NCBI GenBank assembly: GCA_030158585.1
Contig: JAOASR010000084.1
Coordinates: 1-48,389 of the forward strand
Length of the DNA stretch: 48,389 nt
Reading direction: 5' to 3'
Source: Microcella sp.
Lineage (GTDB): Bacteria; Actinomycetota; Actinomycetes; Actinomycetales; Microbacteriaceae
Below are positions 6,946 to 15,226 of the stretch, in pieces; the stretch's first letter is position 1, and each line of letters begins with the position of its first letter. Under the pieces are notes generated by a model. That model made no database searches. It saw nothing but the letters and a program-made list of their open reading frames with translations, and was not told the origin of the DNA. The position numbers and the translations under genes are program-made.

Positions 6946-8559
6946 CTAGTGCGCGACCGACTTCTCGGCGCCGACGCCCGTGAGCGACCGCACCTCCATC
7001 TCGGTCTGCTTCGCGATGTCCTCCGTGCCGCGATCGAGCACCGACCCGAGCCAGCCGAGGAAGAAGGCGAGCGGGATCGACACGATTCCGGGGTTCGACA
7101 GCGGGAAGATCGAGAAGTCGACTCCCTGCAGCATCGATTTCTCGCCGCCCGACACGACGGGCGACAGCGAGATGAGGATGATCGCCGAAGCCAGCCCGCC
7201 GTACATGCTCCAGAGCGCGCCCTGGGTCGTGAACTTCTTCCAGAACAGCGAGTAGACGATCGTCGGCAGGTTCGCTGAGGCTGCGACGGCGAAGGCGAGC
7301 GCGACGAGGAACGCCACGTTCTGACCGTTCGCGCCGATGCCGCCGATGATCGCGACGATGCCGATGACGACGACCGTGCGGCGGGCGACCTTGACCTCCA
7401 TGCCGGGGCCGGGGTTGCCCTTCTTCACGACGCTCGCGTAGATGTCGTGCGAGAACGACGCCGCCGCGGTGATCGTCAGGCCGGCGACGACCGCGAGGAT
7501 CGTCGCGAACGCGACCGCCGAGATGATGCCGAGCAGCACCGATCCGCCGAGCTCGAAGGCGAGCAGCGGGGCGGCCGAGTTGGGTCCGCCGGGCGCGGCG
7601 GCGATGCGCTCGGCACCGATGAGGGCGGATGCTCCGTACCCCAGCACGAGCGTGAACAGGTAGAAGATGCCGATGAGCCAGATCGCCCACACGACGCTCT
7701 TGCGGGCCTCCTTCGCCGTCGGCACCGTGTAGAAGCGCATGAGCACGTGCGGCAGAGCCGCGGTGCCGAGCACGAGCGCGAGGCCGAGCGAGAGGAAGTC
7801 GAGGCGCGTGATGTCGCTGAGCCCGTACTGCAGACCCGGGGCGAGCACGGCGGGGTTGCCCGACTTCTCGACGGCCGCGTCGAGCAGCGTCGAGAGGTTG
7901 AAGCCGTTGATCGCGAGCACCCAGATCGTCATGACGCCGGCGCCCGCGATGAGCAGGCCCGCCTTGATGATCTGCACCCACGTGGTGCCCTTCATGCCGC
8001 CGACGAGCACGTAGAGGATCATGAGCGCGCCGACGACGGCGATGACGACCGACTGGCCGATGCGGTCGTTGATGCCGAGCAGCAGGGCGACGAGACCGCC
8101 GGCTCCCGCCATCTGGGCGAGCAGGTAGAAGAAGCAGACGACGAGCGTCGAGATCGCCGCGGCGATGCGCACCGGCCGCTGCTTCAGGCGGAAGGCCAGC
8201 ACGTCGGCCATCGTGAACTTGCCCGTGTTGCGCAGCAGCTCGGCGACGAGCAGCAGGGCGACGACCCACGCGACGAGGAACCCGATCGAGTAGAGGAACC
8301 CGTCGTAGCCGTTGATCGCGATCGCCCCAACGATGCCGAGGAACGACGCCGCCGAGAGGTAGTCACCCGCGATCGCCGAGCCGTTCTGACCGCCCGTGAA
8401 CGAGCGGCCGGCGGCGTAGTAGTCGGCGGCGGTCTTGTTGTTCCGCGAGGCGCGGAACACGATGATCATCGTGATCGCAACGAAGACGCCGAAGATCGCG
8501 ATGTTGAGGATGGGGTCGCCCGGCGCGGCCGGTGGGGCGGTAGCAGCGAGGTGCAGCAT
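6946..8559 (-). CDS. actP: Cation/acetate (monocarboxylate) symporter, SSS family
   Basis: A 537-residue, multi-helix sodium:solute symporter. The ADYYAAGRSFTGGQNGSAIAGDYLSAASFLG segment (residues about 45-75) and the GGMKGTTWVQIIKA loop are hallmarks of the ActP/MctC acetate-pyruvate-propionate branch. Its ATG overlaps the DUF485 gene stop as TGATG (8557-8561), so the two are co-translated; in enterobacteria the YjcH-ActP pair has the same organisation. A LytS/LytTR sensor-regulator pair is divergent upstream and a second SSS symporter lies beyond it, suggesting regulated uptake of small organic acids. Exact substrate is not decided by sequence. Confidence 0.85.
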   Translation of the reverse strand: MLHLAATAPPAAPGDPILNIAIFGVFVAITMIIVFRASRNNKTAADYYAAGRSFTGGQNGSAIAGDYLSAASFLGIVGAIAINGYDGFLYSIGFLVAWVVALLLVAELLRNTGKFTMADVLAFRLKQRPVRIAAAISTLVVCFFYLLAQMAGAGGLVALLLGINDRIGQSVVIAVVGALMILYVLVGGMKGTTWVQIIKAGLLIAGAGVMTIWVLAINGFNLSTLLDAAVEKSGNPAVLAPGLQYGLSDITRLDFLSLGLALVLGTAALPHVLMRFYTVPTAKEARKSVVWAIWLIGIFYLFTLVLGYGASALIGAERIAAAPGGPNSAAPLLAFELGGSVLLGIISAVAFATILAVVAGLTITAAASFSHDIYASVVKKGNPGPGMEVKVARRTVVVIGIVAIIGGIGANGQNVAFLVALAFAVAASANLPTIVYSLFWKKFTTQGALWSMYGGLASAIILISLSPVVSGGEKSMLQGVDFSIFPLSNPGIVSIPLAFFLGWLGSVLDRGTEDIAKQTEMEVRSLTGVGAEKSVAH

Positions 8560-8918
8560 CAGCGCACGCCTTCCTTGGTCTCAAGACGGTCGCGGATGGC
8601 CGCGGCGTCGGGGTCGAGGTGCTTGTTGGCGTACGAGACATAGACCATCGTCACGATGAACGTCGTCGCCACCTGGGCGAGGCCCAGCAGGATGCCGATG
8701 TTGACGCTTCCGAAGACGGGCGTCGCCATGAAGTCGGGCGCGTAGCCCGCGAGCAGCACGTAGGCGAAGTACCAGAGCAGGCACGCCGCGGTCACCGGCA
8801 GCACGAAGCTGCGGTGCTTGCGCTTGAGGCGGCGGAACTGCTCCGACTCCTGGGTCTCTCTGAACACTGCGGCCGTTTGGCCGGACGAGTGCTCCACGTT
8901 CAGGGCGTCGTTGCCCAT
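8559..8918 (-). CDS. DUF485 family membrane protein (YjcH-like symporter partner)
   Basis: A 119-residue protein with two membrane helices (VLPVTAACLLWYFAYVLLAGYA and GILLGLAQVATTFIVTMVYVSYAN) after a charged N-terminus with RRLKRKHRSF. This is the DUF485 layout that travels with ActP-type symporters and probably stabilises or modulates them. The start at 8918 was chosen because GAGGAG lies 6 nt upstream and because the DUF485 core begins soon after; an open frame further upstream has no such site. It is the first gene of the operon, divergent from the sensor kinase at 9146. Confidence 0.8.
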   Translation of the reverse strand: MGNDALNVEHSSGQTAAVFRETQESEQFRRLKRKHRSFVLPVTAACLLWYFAYVLLAGYAPDFMATPVFGSVNIGILLGLAQVATTFIVTMVYVSYANKHLDPDAAAIRDRLETKEGVR

Positions 8919-9145
8919 GGGGATCTCCTCGAGAGGTCGCGGCAGCGACGACGGCGACGCTGCCGATTCTGGTGGCGGAACGTGCGTCAGCATCCCCCCA
9001 TCGAGGGCCAGCGTCATCGGGATGCGCGTTCGTCGTCGGTGGGCGGCGTGGCTCGTGCGACGAACGGCGCGGCGACCCTCGGGCGCGCGACCCCGGTGGC
9101 ACGTGAGACGCGCGCCGAGCATCCGCATCGCCTACCGTTGACCCG

Positions 9146-10369
9146 ATGACCGAGTCAGTGCTGCTCGCCCTCGCCGTCGGCGTGCTCGTGGGTATCGCCG
9201 CGGCGGTGCTGCTCGTCGTCGCGTGGCGCGTGATTCGGCTCTCGCGCGAGCTGGGCACGGCCGCCGAGCGCGCCACCTATTCGACGCTGCACCTCGCGAG
9301 CCAGGCGGCGACGCACGTGCGCGGAGGCCTCGACTCCGGCGACCCGCAGCGCGCCGTGCGCCCCCTGCGGCAGCTGCTCGACTGCCGCGTGCTCGCCCTC
9401 GCCGACGACCATGGAGTGCTCGCGATCGACGCGGGCCCCGCCGACCAGCGCCTCGCCGAGCACTTGCGCGAGACCGCCGAGCGGCTCGCCGCCGAAGTGC
9501 GCGCGGGCGACAAGCCGCAGGTGTTCCGCGGCATCGACCCGACCGGCCGCGGGGTGCAGGCGACGGATGCCGTGGCCGCCCCGATCATCGCCGGTGACCG
9601 CACCGCGGGCGCGATCGTCGCCTTCTCACCCTCGGTGAAGCCGGGGCTCGTGCGCGCGACCGGCGAGGTCGCCGAGTGGGTCGCGGCGCAGCTCGAGCTC
9701 GCCGAGCTCGACGCGAGCCGCGCCGCCCTCGCCGAGGCCGAGGTCAAGGCGCTGCGCAGCCAGATCAGCCCGCACTTCATCTACAACGCCCTCACCGCCA
9801 TCGCCAGCACGATCACGACGAACCCGCCTCGGGCGCGCGACCTCGTGCTCGAGTTCGCCGACTTCACGCGGTACTCGTTCCGCCGGCAGGGCGACTTCAC
9901 GACCCTCGCCGACGAGCTGCGCAGCGTCGACTCGTACCTGCAGCTCGAGCGCGCGCGCTTCGGCGAGCGCCTCACCCTCACCCTGCAGGTCGCGCCCGAG
10001 GTGCTCAGCACGGTCATCCCGTTCCTCAGCGTGCAGCCGCTCGTCGAGAACGCCGTGCGGCACGGCCTCGAGCCCAAGCCCGACGGCGGCCGCATCACCA
10101 TTCGCGCGAGCGACGCGGGCGCGTTCGCGCTCATCGAGGTCGAAGACGACGGGGTCGGCATCGATCCCGAGCGCCTGCGGGGCATCCTCGCAGGGCGGCC
10201 GTCGGCCGACCACGTGGGGGTGCGCAATGTGGATGCCCGCCTCAGGCAGCTCTATGGGGACGAGCACGGCCTCGTGGTCGATACGAACCTCGATGCGGGC
10301 ACGCTCGTGCGCATGCGCGTGCCGAAGTCGCAGCCCCAGAACACGACGACCCCCAGTGCGAGGATGTGA
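9146..10369 (+). CDS. LytS-type sensor histidine kinase
   Basis: A 407-residue kinase. One N-terminal membrane helix (5-30) precedes a GAF-like sensor region (about 70-165), then the His_kinase module with LRSQISPHFIYNALTAI (His210 as phospho-acceptor), and an HATPase domain with VENAVRHGLEPK and DDGVGID. Unlike LytS of firmicutes it lacks the multi-helix 5TM domain. TACCGT (9133-9138) lies 7 nt before the ATG, so leaderless translation is likely. Its partner response regulator starts 3 bp after its stop. Flanking acetate-type symporter operons on both sides suggest it senses external or internal organic acids, as BtsS/YpdA-type systems do for pyruvate; this is inference. Confidence 0.85.
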   Translation: MTESVLLALAVGVLVGIAAAVLLVVAWRVIRLSRELGTAAERATYSTLHLASQAATHVRGGLDSGDPQRAVRPLRQLLDCRVLALADDHGVLAIDAGPADQRLAEHLRETAERLAAEVRAGDKPQVFRGIDPTGRGVQATDAVAAPIIAGDRTAGAIVAFSPSVKPGLVRATGEVAEWVAAQLELAELDASRAALAEAEVKALRSQISPHFIYNALTAIASTITTNPPRARDLVLEFADFTRYSFRRQGDFTTLADELRSVDSYLQLERARFGERLTLTLQVAPEVLSTVIPFLSVQPLVENAVRHGLEPKPDGGRITIRASDAGAFALIEVEDDGVGIDPERLRGILAGRPSADHVGVRNVDARLRQLYGDEHGLVVDTNLDAGTLVRMRVPKSQPQNTTTPSARM

Positions 10370-10372
10370 CCC

Positions 10373-11191
10373 GTGACCGACCCGATTACCGTGCTCGTCG
10401 CGGACGACGAGCAGCCGGCGCTCGACGAGCTCGCGTTCCTGCTCGGGCGAGACGCACGCATCGGCACCATCCACCGGGCGTCGAACGGAGCCGACGCGCT
10501 GCGCATCCTCACGCTCGAGCAGATCGACGCGGTGTTCCTCGACATCCACATGCCGGGGCTCAGCGGCATCGACATCGCGCAGGCGCTCGGGCGGTTCGAC
10601 CGCCGGCCGCCGTTCGTGTTCGTCACGGCCGATGAGGAGCGCGCGCTCGAGGCCTTCGACCTCTCGGCGGTCGACTACGTGCTCAAGCCCGTGCGGGCCG
10701 AGCGGCTCGATCGGGCGGTGGGGCGGCTGCTGGATGCGCGGGCGGCATCGGCATCGGCATCCGCCGCCCCCGGCGCTGGCGCCGGTTCGGGAGACGCGCC
10801 GGGCTCGCCCGCCACCGCGCCCGTCGCCACCCCGCCCACCGCGACCGCCCCGGCTCTCGTCGCCGTGAGCCTCGGCGGCACGACGCGCATGATCCGGCAG
10901 GACGCCATCCAGTACGTGCAGGCGCAGGGCGACTACGCGCGCCTGCACACCGACGACGGCAGCTACCTCGTGCGCGTGCCCATGAGCGACCTCGAGCAGC
11001 AGTGGGCGGCGGCCGGGTTCGTGCGCATCCACCGCTCGTATCTCGTGTCGCTCGCGCACGTCTCGCGCCTGCGGCTCGGGGCGAGCAGCCCGACCGTCGT
11101 CATCGGCGCGACCGAGTTGCCGGTGAGCCGGCGCCTGCTGCCGTCGCTGCGCGATCGGGTGTCGGCGAGCCGCATCAGGCCGCGGTCGTGA
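10373..11191 (+). CDS. LytTR-family response regulator
   Basis: A 272-residue regulator with a receiver domain (acidic pocket DDE at 11-13, phospho-acceptor Asp57 in FLDIHMPG, and YVLKPV near 103) joined by a long Ala/Ser/Pro/Gly linker (about residues 122-160) to a LytTR DNA-binding domain (IQYVQAQGDYARLHTDDGSYLVR, then FVRIHRSYLVSLAHV). GTG start, 3 bp after the kinase stop. The low-complexity linker is unusually long for this family. LytTR domains bind pairs of direct repeats in promoters of membrane proteins; the two symporter operons here are the natural target candidates. Confidence 0.9.
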   Translation: MTDPITVLVADDEQPALDELAFLLGRDARIGTIHRASNGADALRILTLEQIDAVFLDIHMPGLSGIDIAQALGRFDRRPPFVFVTADEERALEAFDLSAVDYVLKPVRAERLDRAVGRLLDARAASASASAAPGAGAGSGDAPGSPATAPVATPPTATAPALVAVSLGGTTRMIRQDAIQYVQAQGDYARLHTDDGSYLVRVPMSDLEQQWAAAGFVRIHRSYLVSLAHVSRLRLGASSPTVVIGATELPVSRRLLPSLRDRVSASRIRPRS

Positions 11192-11652
11192 GCGAGGCGC
11201 CGGGGGCGTCCGCGCCGGCCGAGCAGCCCGGCCCGGCCGAGCAGCCCGCGCCCGCGCCGAGCGCGACCCCCGCGCGGCTCGAGCGCGTGCGGGTCACGGC
11301 GCCGAGACCCGGCGAGCCGATCGCGGCCCCGGCGCAGCATCCGTCGATCGAGCGCAGCGACACCGCCACCGTCTACGTGCGATCGCTCATCCGATCGCAG
11401 CTACGCCTCGCCGTCATCTGCGCGACCGGCTTCGTGGTCAGCCTCGGGATGCTCTGGCTCGTGCTCGCTGCCGCCCCCGCTCTCGACCAGGTGCTGCTGT
11501 TCGGCGCTCCGGTGTCGTGGCTGCTGCTGGGGTTCGGGGCGTACCCGGCGATTCTCGCGTTCGCGATCATCTTCATCGTGGCGAGCGGCCGCAACGAGGC
11601 GGGGTTCCGGTCGCTTGTGGCGCGAGACACCGACACCGACAGCGAGCGGTGA
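11188..11652 (+). CDS. Two-helix membrane protein, DUF485-like symporter partner
   Basis: A 154-residue protein. The start is a GTG overlapping the regulator stop as GTGA (11188-11191). The first 55 residues are a Pro/Ala/Glu-rich cytoplasmic segment with repeated PAEQP words; two membrane helices follow (LRLAVICATGFVVSLGMLWLVLA and WLLLGFGAYPAILAFAIIFIVA). The core resembles DUF485 in length, helix spacing and the VRSLIRSQLRL basic stretch, and like the other copy it directly precedes an SSS symporter (4 bp gap). The family assignment is by layout; sequence similarity to the 8559 protein is low. Confidence 0.65.
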   Translation: MSEAPGASAPAEQPGPAEQPAPAPSATPARLERVRVTAPRPGEPIAAPAQHPSIERSDTATVYVRSLIRSQLRLAVICATGFVVSLGMLWLVLAAAPALDQVLLFGAPVSWLLLGFGAYPAILAFAIIFIVASGRNEAGFRSLVARDTDTDSER

Positions 11653-11656
11653 GCGC

Positions 11657-13132
11657 GTGAACCCCCTCCTCGGCTACATCGCGATCGCCGCCGTCACCCT
11701 CGCGACCGCGTTCATCGGCTTCTTCGGCCTGCGCATCTCGCGCACGACGCAAGACTTCTACGTCGCCTCGCGCACCGTGCGCCCCTGGTGGAACGCCTCG
11801 GCGATCGGCGGCGAGTACCTCTCGGCGGCGAGCGTGCTCGGCATCGCGGGGCTGATCCTGCTGCAGGGGGCGGGCGGGCTGTGGTTCCCGATCGGGTACA
11901 CGGCCGGCTACCTCATGCTGCTGCTGTTCGTCGCGGCGCCGCTGAGGCGGTCGGGCGCGTACACGATCCCCGACTTCACGGGGGCGCGGCTCGAGTCGCG
12001 GCTCGTGCGGCGGCTCACGACCGTGCTCGTCATCCTCATCGGCTGGTTCTACATCGTGCCGCAGCTGCAGGGCGCGGCGCTCACGATCCGCATCACGACG
12101 GGCCTGCCGTCGTGGACGGGCGCCCTCGCCGTCTCGGTCATCGTCGGCCTCATCGTCGCCGCGGGCGGCATGCGCTCGATCACGTTCGTGCAGGCGTTCC
12201 AGTTCTGGCTCAAGCTCACGGCGATCGCGGTGCCCGCGGTGTTCCTGCTCATCACGGTGGGGCGGGAGGGCGGGCCGGGAGTCGACCTCGACGCGGCGTT
12301 CCCCGCCGCCCTGGGCCCCGCATCCCTCGATGTCTACTCGACGGTCTCGCTCGTCATCGCGCTCCTCCTCGGAACGATGGGCCTGCCCCACGTGCTCGTG
12401 CGCTTCTACACGAACCCCGACGGGCCGGCCGCGCGCCGCACGACGCTCATCGTGCTCGGGCTGCTGTCGGTGTTCTACGTGTTCCCCACGATCATCGGAC
12501 TGCTCGGGCGGGCTTTCGCGCCCGAGCTCGCGGCGTCGGGCGAGGCCGACGCGGTCGTGCTGCTGCTGCCGAGCATGGTCATCGGCGGGCTGCTCGGCGA
12601 CGTGCTCACCGCCCTCGTCATCGCGGGAGCCTTCGGCGCCTTCCTCTCGACCTCATCGGGCCTCGTCGTCTCGCTTGCGGGCGTCATCTCGCAGGAGGTC
12701 GCGGGCGGCTCGGTGCGCGGCTTCCGCATCGCGGCGATCGCGTCATCGCTCGTGCCCCTCGCCGTCGCGCTGCTGCTCGAACCGGGCGGGCTCGCCGGCA
12801 GCGTCGGCCTCGTGTTCGCCTTCACCGCGTCGACCCTGTGCCCCGTGCTCGTGCTCGGCATCTGGTGGCGAGGGCTGACGGCGCGCGGCGCCGTGACGGG
12901 GATGCTCGGCGGCGGCCTCTTCTGCGGAGCCGCCATTCTGCTCGGGCCGCTCCTCGCGGCTGCCGGAGGTGCGCCCGCGTGGCTCGCCGCCGCGCTCGCT
13001 CAACCCGCCGCGTGGACGGTGCCCCTCACCTTCGCCCTCACCGTGGTCGTGTCGCACCTCGACCGGCGCCGCATCCCGCGCGGAGTCGACCGCGTCATGG
13101 CGCGACTGCACGTGCCCGAGGGCGCGGCGTAG
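11657..13132 (+). CDS. Second SSS-family symporter (monocarboxylate/acetate-like)
   Basis: A 491-residue SSS transporter. The core RTTQDFYVASRTVRPWWNASAIGGEYLSAASVLGIAG aligns by eye with the ActP-type signature of the symporter at 6946, as does GGMRSITFVQAFQ and LPHVLVRFYTNPD. It is a distinct paralogue (46 residues shorter, different C-terminus). I chose the GTG at 11657, 4 bp after the partner gene stop; earlier in-frame starts overlap the partner. Kinase, regulator, partner and symporter form one compact plus-strand operon, so this symporter is likely made with its own sensor. Confidence 0.85.
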   Translation: MNPLLGYIAIAAVTLATAFIGFFGLRISRTTQDFYVASRTVRPWWNASAIGGEYLSAASVLGIAGLILLQGAGGLWFPIGYTAGYLMLLLFVAAPLRRSGAYTIPDFTGARLESRLVRRLTTVLVILIGWFYIVPQLQGAALTIRITTGLPSWTGALAVSVIVGLIVAAGGMRSITFVQAFQFWLKLTAIAVPAVFLLITVGREGGPGVDLDAAFPAALGPASLDVYSTVSLVIALLLGTMGLPHVLVRFYTNPDGPAARRTTLIVLGLLSVFYVFPTIIGLLGRAFAPELAASGEADAVVLLLPSMVIGGLLGDVLTALVIAGAFGAFLSTSSGLVVSLAGVISQEVAGGSVRGFRIAAIASSLVPLAVALLLEPGGLAGSVGLVFAFTASTLCPVLVLGIWWRGLTARGAVTGMLGGGLFCGAAILLGPLLAAAGGAPAWLAAALAQPAAWTVPLTFALTVVVSHLDRRRIPRGVDRVMARLHVPEGAA

Positions 13133-13161
13133 GCGCAGCGCGCCTAGCTGTTTCGGGCACC

Positions 13162-13270
13162 TCGAGTCGAATCGGGCACGCCGGGTGCCCGACACGACTC
13201 GAAGCGCTCGCAAACAGTACTGTTCGGGGCATACCTGGCGCCCCGGGGCGTACTAGTTGCCCCGAACAGT
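13162..13270. terminator. Tandem long dyads between convergent genes
   Basis: Two dyads sit side by side. The first (13162-13202) has arms TCGAGTCG-AA-TCGGGCAC and GTGCCCGA-CA-CGACTCGA around a 5-nt loop, 16 paired bases with one internal loop. The second has perfect 13-bp arms ACTGTTCGGGGCA (13219-13231) and its complement (13258-13270), with a CGCCCCGGGGCG palindrome inside. The second overlaps the last codons of the DMT exporter gene. Between convergent genes a bidirectional terminator is the simplest role. Confidence 0.6.
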
Positions 13271-14212
13271 GCGGTGTGCGAGCGAGCGCGGCCAGTGCAG
13301 CCGCCGCTGCGCGAGCAGCACGCCGACGATGACGAGCGCGGCACCGACCGGCTCGTTCCAGACGAGCACCTCGCCCAGCACGAGAATGCCGAGCACGACC
13401 CCCACGACCGGCGTGATGTACGTGACCGTCGCCGCCCGAGTGGCGCCCCAGGCCCGCACGACGTTCTGGTTCCAGACGTAGGCGAAGCCCGTGCCGAAGG
13501 CTCCGAGCAGCACGATCGCGACGACGACCGGCACGTCGAGCGACAGCGGCGTCGGGCTCGCGAGCGGCGCGAGCACGAGCAGCAGCACGGCCGCGATCGC
13601 AATGTAGACGAACGTGAACGACACCGCCGAGACGCCCGTGTTCGTCAGGAACCTGCGCATGTACGACAGGCTGAACCCGTAGCAGGCGGTCGCGCCGAGC
13701 ATCGCGAGCTGCGGCACGAGGTCGCCGCCGAGCTCGATGCCCCGCCACGGCCCGATGATGACGATCACGCCGACGATGCCGATGACGATGCCGACCACCT
13801 GCGCGCGCGTGAGCCGCTCGACGCGCAGCACGAGCGCGGCGATGATCGCCGTCATGATCGGAGTCGTCGCGTTGTAGACGCTCGCGAGCCCCGAGGCGAC
13901 GTACTGCTGCGCCCACGCGAACAGCAGGTACGGCAGCACGCAGAAGGTGACGCCGACGACGGCTAGGTGCCCGTAGATGCGCCCCCGCGCCGGAAGCCGG
14001 TCGCGCGTCACGACGACGATGATGCCGAGGGTCACGGCACCGAGCAGCGCACGCCCGGCCGCGACCTGCACGGGCGTCATGCCGGTGAGCGCGATCGCGA
14101 TGAACAGGAAACTCGCTCCCCACACCAGCCCGCTGAGCGCGAACTGCGTCGCGACCCAGCCCTCGCGGGGCGCTGCGGCGGATGCCCGGGTCGCGTCGGT
14201 CTGCTCGCTCAC
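13253..14212 (-). CDS. EamA/DMT-family exporter
   Basis: A 319-residue protein with about ten membrane helices in two EamA repeats (first about residues 22-150, second 165-300). GLVWGASFLFIAIAL at the first helix and YVWNQNVVRAWGATRAATVTYITPVVGVVLGILVLGE in the second repeat are typical of drug/metabolite transporters such as RhaT/YdcZ-like amino-acid or metabolite exporters. GTG start; TAGCGT on the minus strand (14219-14224) lies 6 nt before it, so translation is probably leaderless. The last codons (RTVRGN) are shared with one arm of an intergenic dyad. Substrate unknown. Confidence 0.85.
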   Translation of the reverse strand: MSEQTDATRASAAAPREGWVATQFALSGLVWGASFLFIAIALTGMTPVQVAAGRALLGAVTLGIIVVVTRDRLPARGRIYGHLAVVGVTFCVLPYLLFAWAQQYVASGLASVYNATTPIMTAIIAALVLRVERLTRAQVVGIVIGIVGVIVIIGPWRGIELGGDLVPQLAMLGATACYGFSLSYMRRFLTNTGVSAVSFTFVYIAIAAVLLLVLAPLASPTPLSLDVPVVVAIVLLGAFGTGFAYVWNQNVVRAWGATRAATVTYITPVVGVVLGILVLGEVLVWNEPVGAALVIVGVLLAQRRLHWPRSLAHRTVRGN

Positions 14213-14300
14213 ATCCCGACGCTAGCGGCTTCGCATCCCGGCGCGAGTCGCCCGCGACCGCGACGTCGCGAACCCGCCGCTGCGCGGCGGCGCCGCGCGC

Positions 14301-14618
14301 CTACTCGGCCGGGTCGGTCGCGATCGTGCCGGTCGACGCGATCTGCTCGTGGTGGTGGATCACCTCGGCGACGATGAAGCTCAAGAACTTCTCGGCGAAG
14401 GCCGGGTCGAGCTCGGCCTCGGCCGCGAGGGCCCGTAGCCGCGCGACCTGCACGCGCTCGCGCTCGGGGTCTGACGGCGGCAGCCCGACCGTCGCCTTGA
14501 GTCGACCGACCGACTGCGTGCACTTGAAGCGCTCGGCGAGAAGGTGCACGAGCGCGGCGTCGATGTTGTCGATGCTCTTGCGCAGCGAGCTGAGTTCGGC
14601 GTGGGCCGCTGAGTCCAT
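14301..14618 (-). CDS. Chorismate mutase, AroQ type
   Basis: A 105-residue all-helical protein. The LRKSIDNIDAALVHLLAERFKCTQSVGRLKA segment (about 10-40) carries the conserved Arg and Lys residues of AroQ chorismate mutases, followed by DPERERVQVARLR and AEKFLSFIVAEVIHHHEQI. It converts chorismate to prephenate at the head of Phe/Tyr synthesis in the cytoplasm. The ATG at 14618 was chosen over an upstream one because TACCCT (minus strand, 14625-14630) lies exactly 6 nt before it, a leaderless arrangement, and because the domain starts there. The structured region upstream is therefore not its leader. Confidence 0.85.
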   Translation of the reverse strand: MDSAAHAELSSLRKSIDNIDAALVHLLAERFKCTQSVGRLKATVGLPPSDPERERVQVARLRALAAEAELDPAFAEKFLSFIVAEVIHHHEQIASTGTIATDPAE

Positions 14619-14635
14619 GACTCGAGGGTACTGGT

Positions 14636-14771
14636 GGCCGCCTGCCCCCGCAGGCGGCCCCCTCCTCCCCCCGGAGGATGTACCTTCGCGAACGATCGGG
14701 TGCGTGCTTCGGTCCCCCCGGACCTGGCACTTCGGCTCCCCCGAGCCTTGTGTCACCCTCATTCGTTCGCG
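14636..14771 (+). ncRNA. Candidate 6C RNA: hairpins with cytosine-run loops
   Basis: On the plus strand four hairpins carry runs of C in or beside their loops: GGCCGCCTG/CAGGCGGCC with a CCCCCG loop (14636-14659), CCTCC/GGAGG with loop TCCCCCC (14661-14677), GGTCC/GGACC with a run of six C (14711-14724) and GGCTC/GAGCC with a run of five C (14734-14747). The last two are enclosed by a 9-bp pair CGCGAACGA (14687-14695) with TCGTTCGCG (14763-14771). Actinobacterial 6C RNA is known for paired hairpins with C-rich loops that base-pair with G-rich ribosome sites of target mRNAs. Exact ends are uncertain; hairpin 1 may belong to something else. Confidence 0.55.
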
Positions 14772-14920
14772 TGATAACAAGTTACGACGGCGCCCAGAAT
14801 CGCGCCAGAGGACCCCTCACGACTCCATTCGGAAACCGAATGCCAAGGGTCGAGATGCCTTCAATACGGCACCAGCGCGGCGCGGCGTTCTGCCACGGGG
14901 AGTGCTCGACCCCGGCCTCC
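14772..14920. other. Non-coding remainder of the 14619-14920 gap
   Basis: Downstream of the candidate RNA these 149 bp contain short dyads (for example ATTCGG..CCGAAT around 14828-14840) but no open frame with a plausible start and no recognisable promoter. The GTGATAACAAGTTACG stretch (14771 onwards) is unusually AT-rich for this genome and could be part of the RNA 3' end. Confidence 0.35.
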
Positions 14921-15226
14921 CTAGTCCTCCGCGAGCTCGCTCTCGGCCCGCTGCGCCCACACGTCGAGCTCGTCGCGCTCGATCGCGCGAATGGCCTCAT
15001 CGACCTCGGCGGGTGTCACGAGTCCGTCGGCGACCGCCCGCTCCACGTCGCCCTCGCTCAGCAGCACCGCCGCGAGCAGCACTCCGCGCGCGGTGACGTC
15101 GCTCGGCAGGTCGCTCGTGAGAATCGGGTGCGGGCTCGGTGCAGCATCCGTCGCCTCGGCGCACGCCGCGAGCGAGACCGCGGTCGCGACCGCGATGGCA
15201 ACGGCGAGGGATGCCCTCGCCCGCAT
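14921..15226 (-). CDS. Small secreted lipoprotein of unknown function
   Basis: A 101-residue protein with a hydrophobic signal segment ending in a lipobox SLAAC (Cys22). The mature 80 residues are acidic and helical, with SDLPSDVTARGVLLAAVLLSEGDVERAVADGLVTPAEVDEAIRAIE resembling a helix-turn-helix-rich EF-hand-like or Fe-S-free pair; I do not recognise a family. Its start overlaps the stop of the 15226 protein as TGATG, so the two are co-translated and probably work together outside the membrane. Confidence 0.6.
   Translation of the reverse strand: MRARASLAVAIAVATAVSLAACAEATDAAPSPHPILTSDLPSDVTARGVLLAAVLLSEGDVERAVADGLVTPAEVDEAIRAIERDELDVWAQRAESELAED

Noticed and set aside
14619-14790. Structured leader or riboswitch of the chorismate mutase gene on the minus strand.
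   Set aside because: That gene has TACCCT exactly 6 nt before its ATG, so its mRNA should begin at the start codon. The loops are C-rich on the plus strand, as in 6C RNA.
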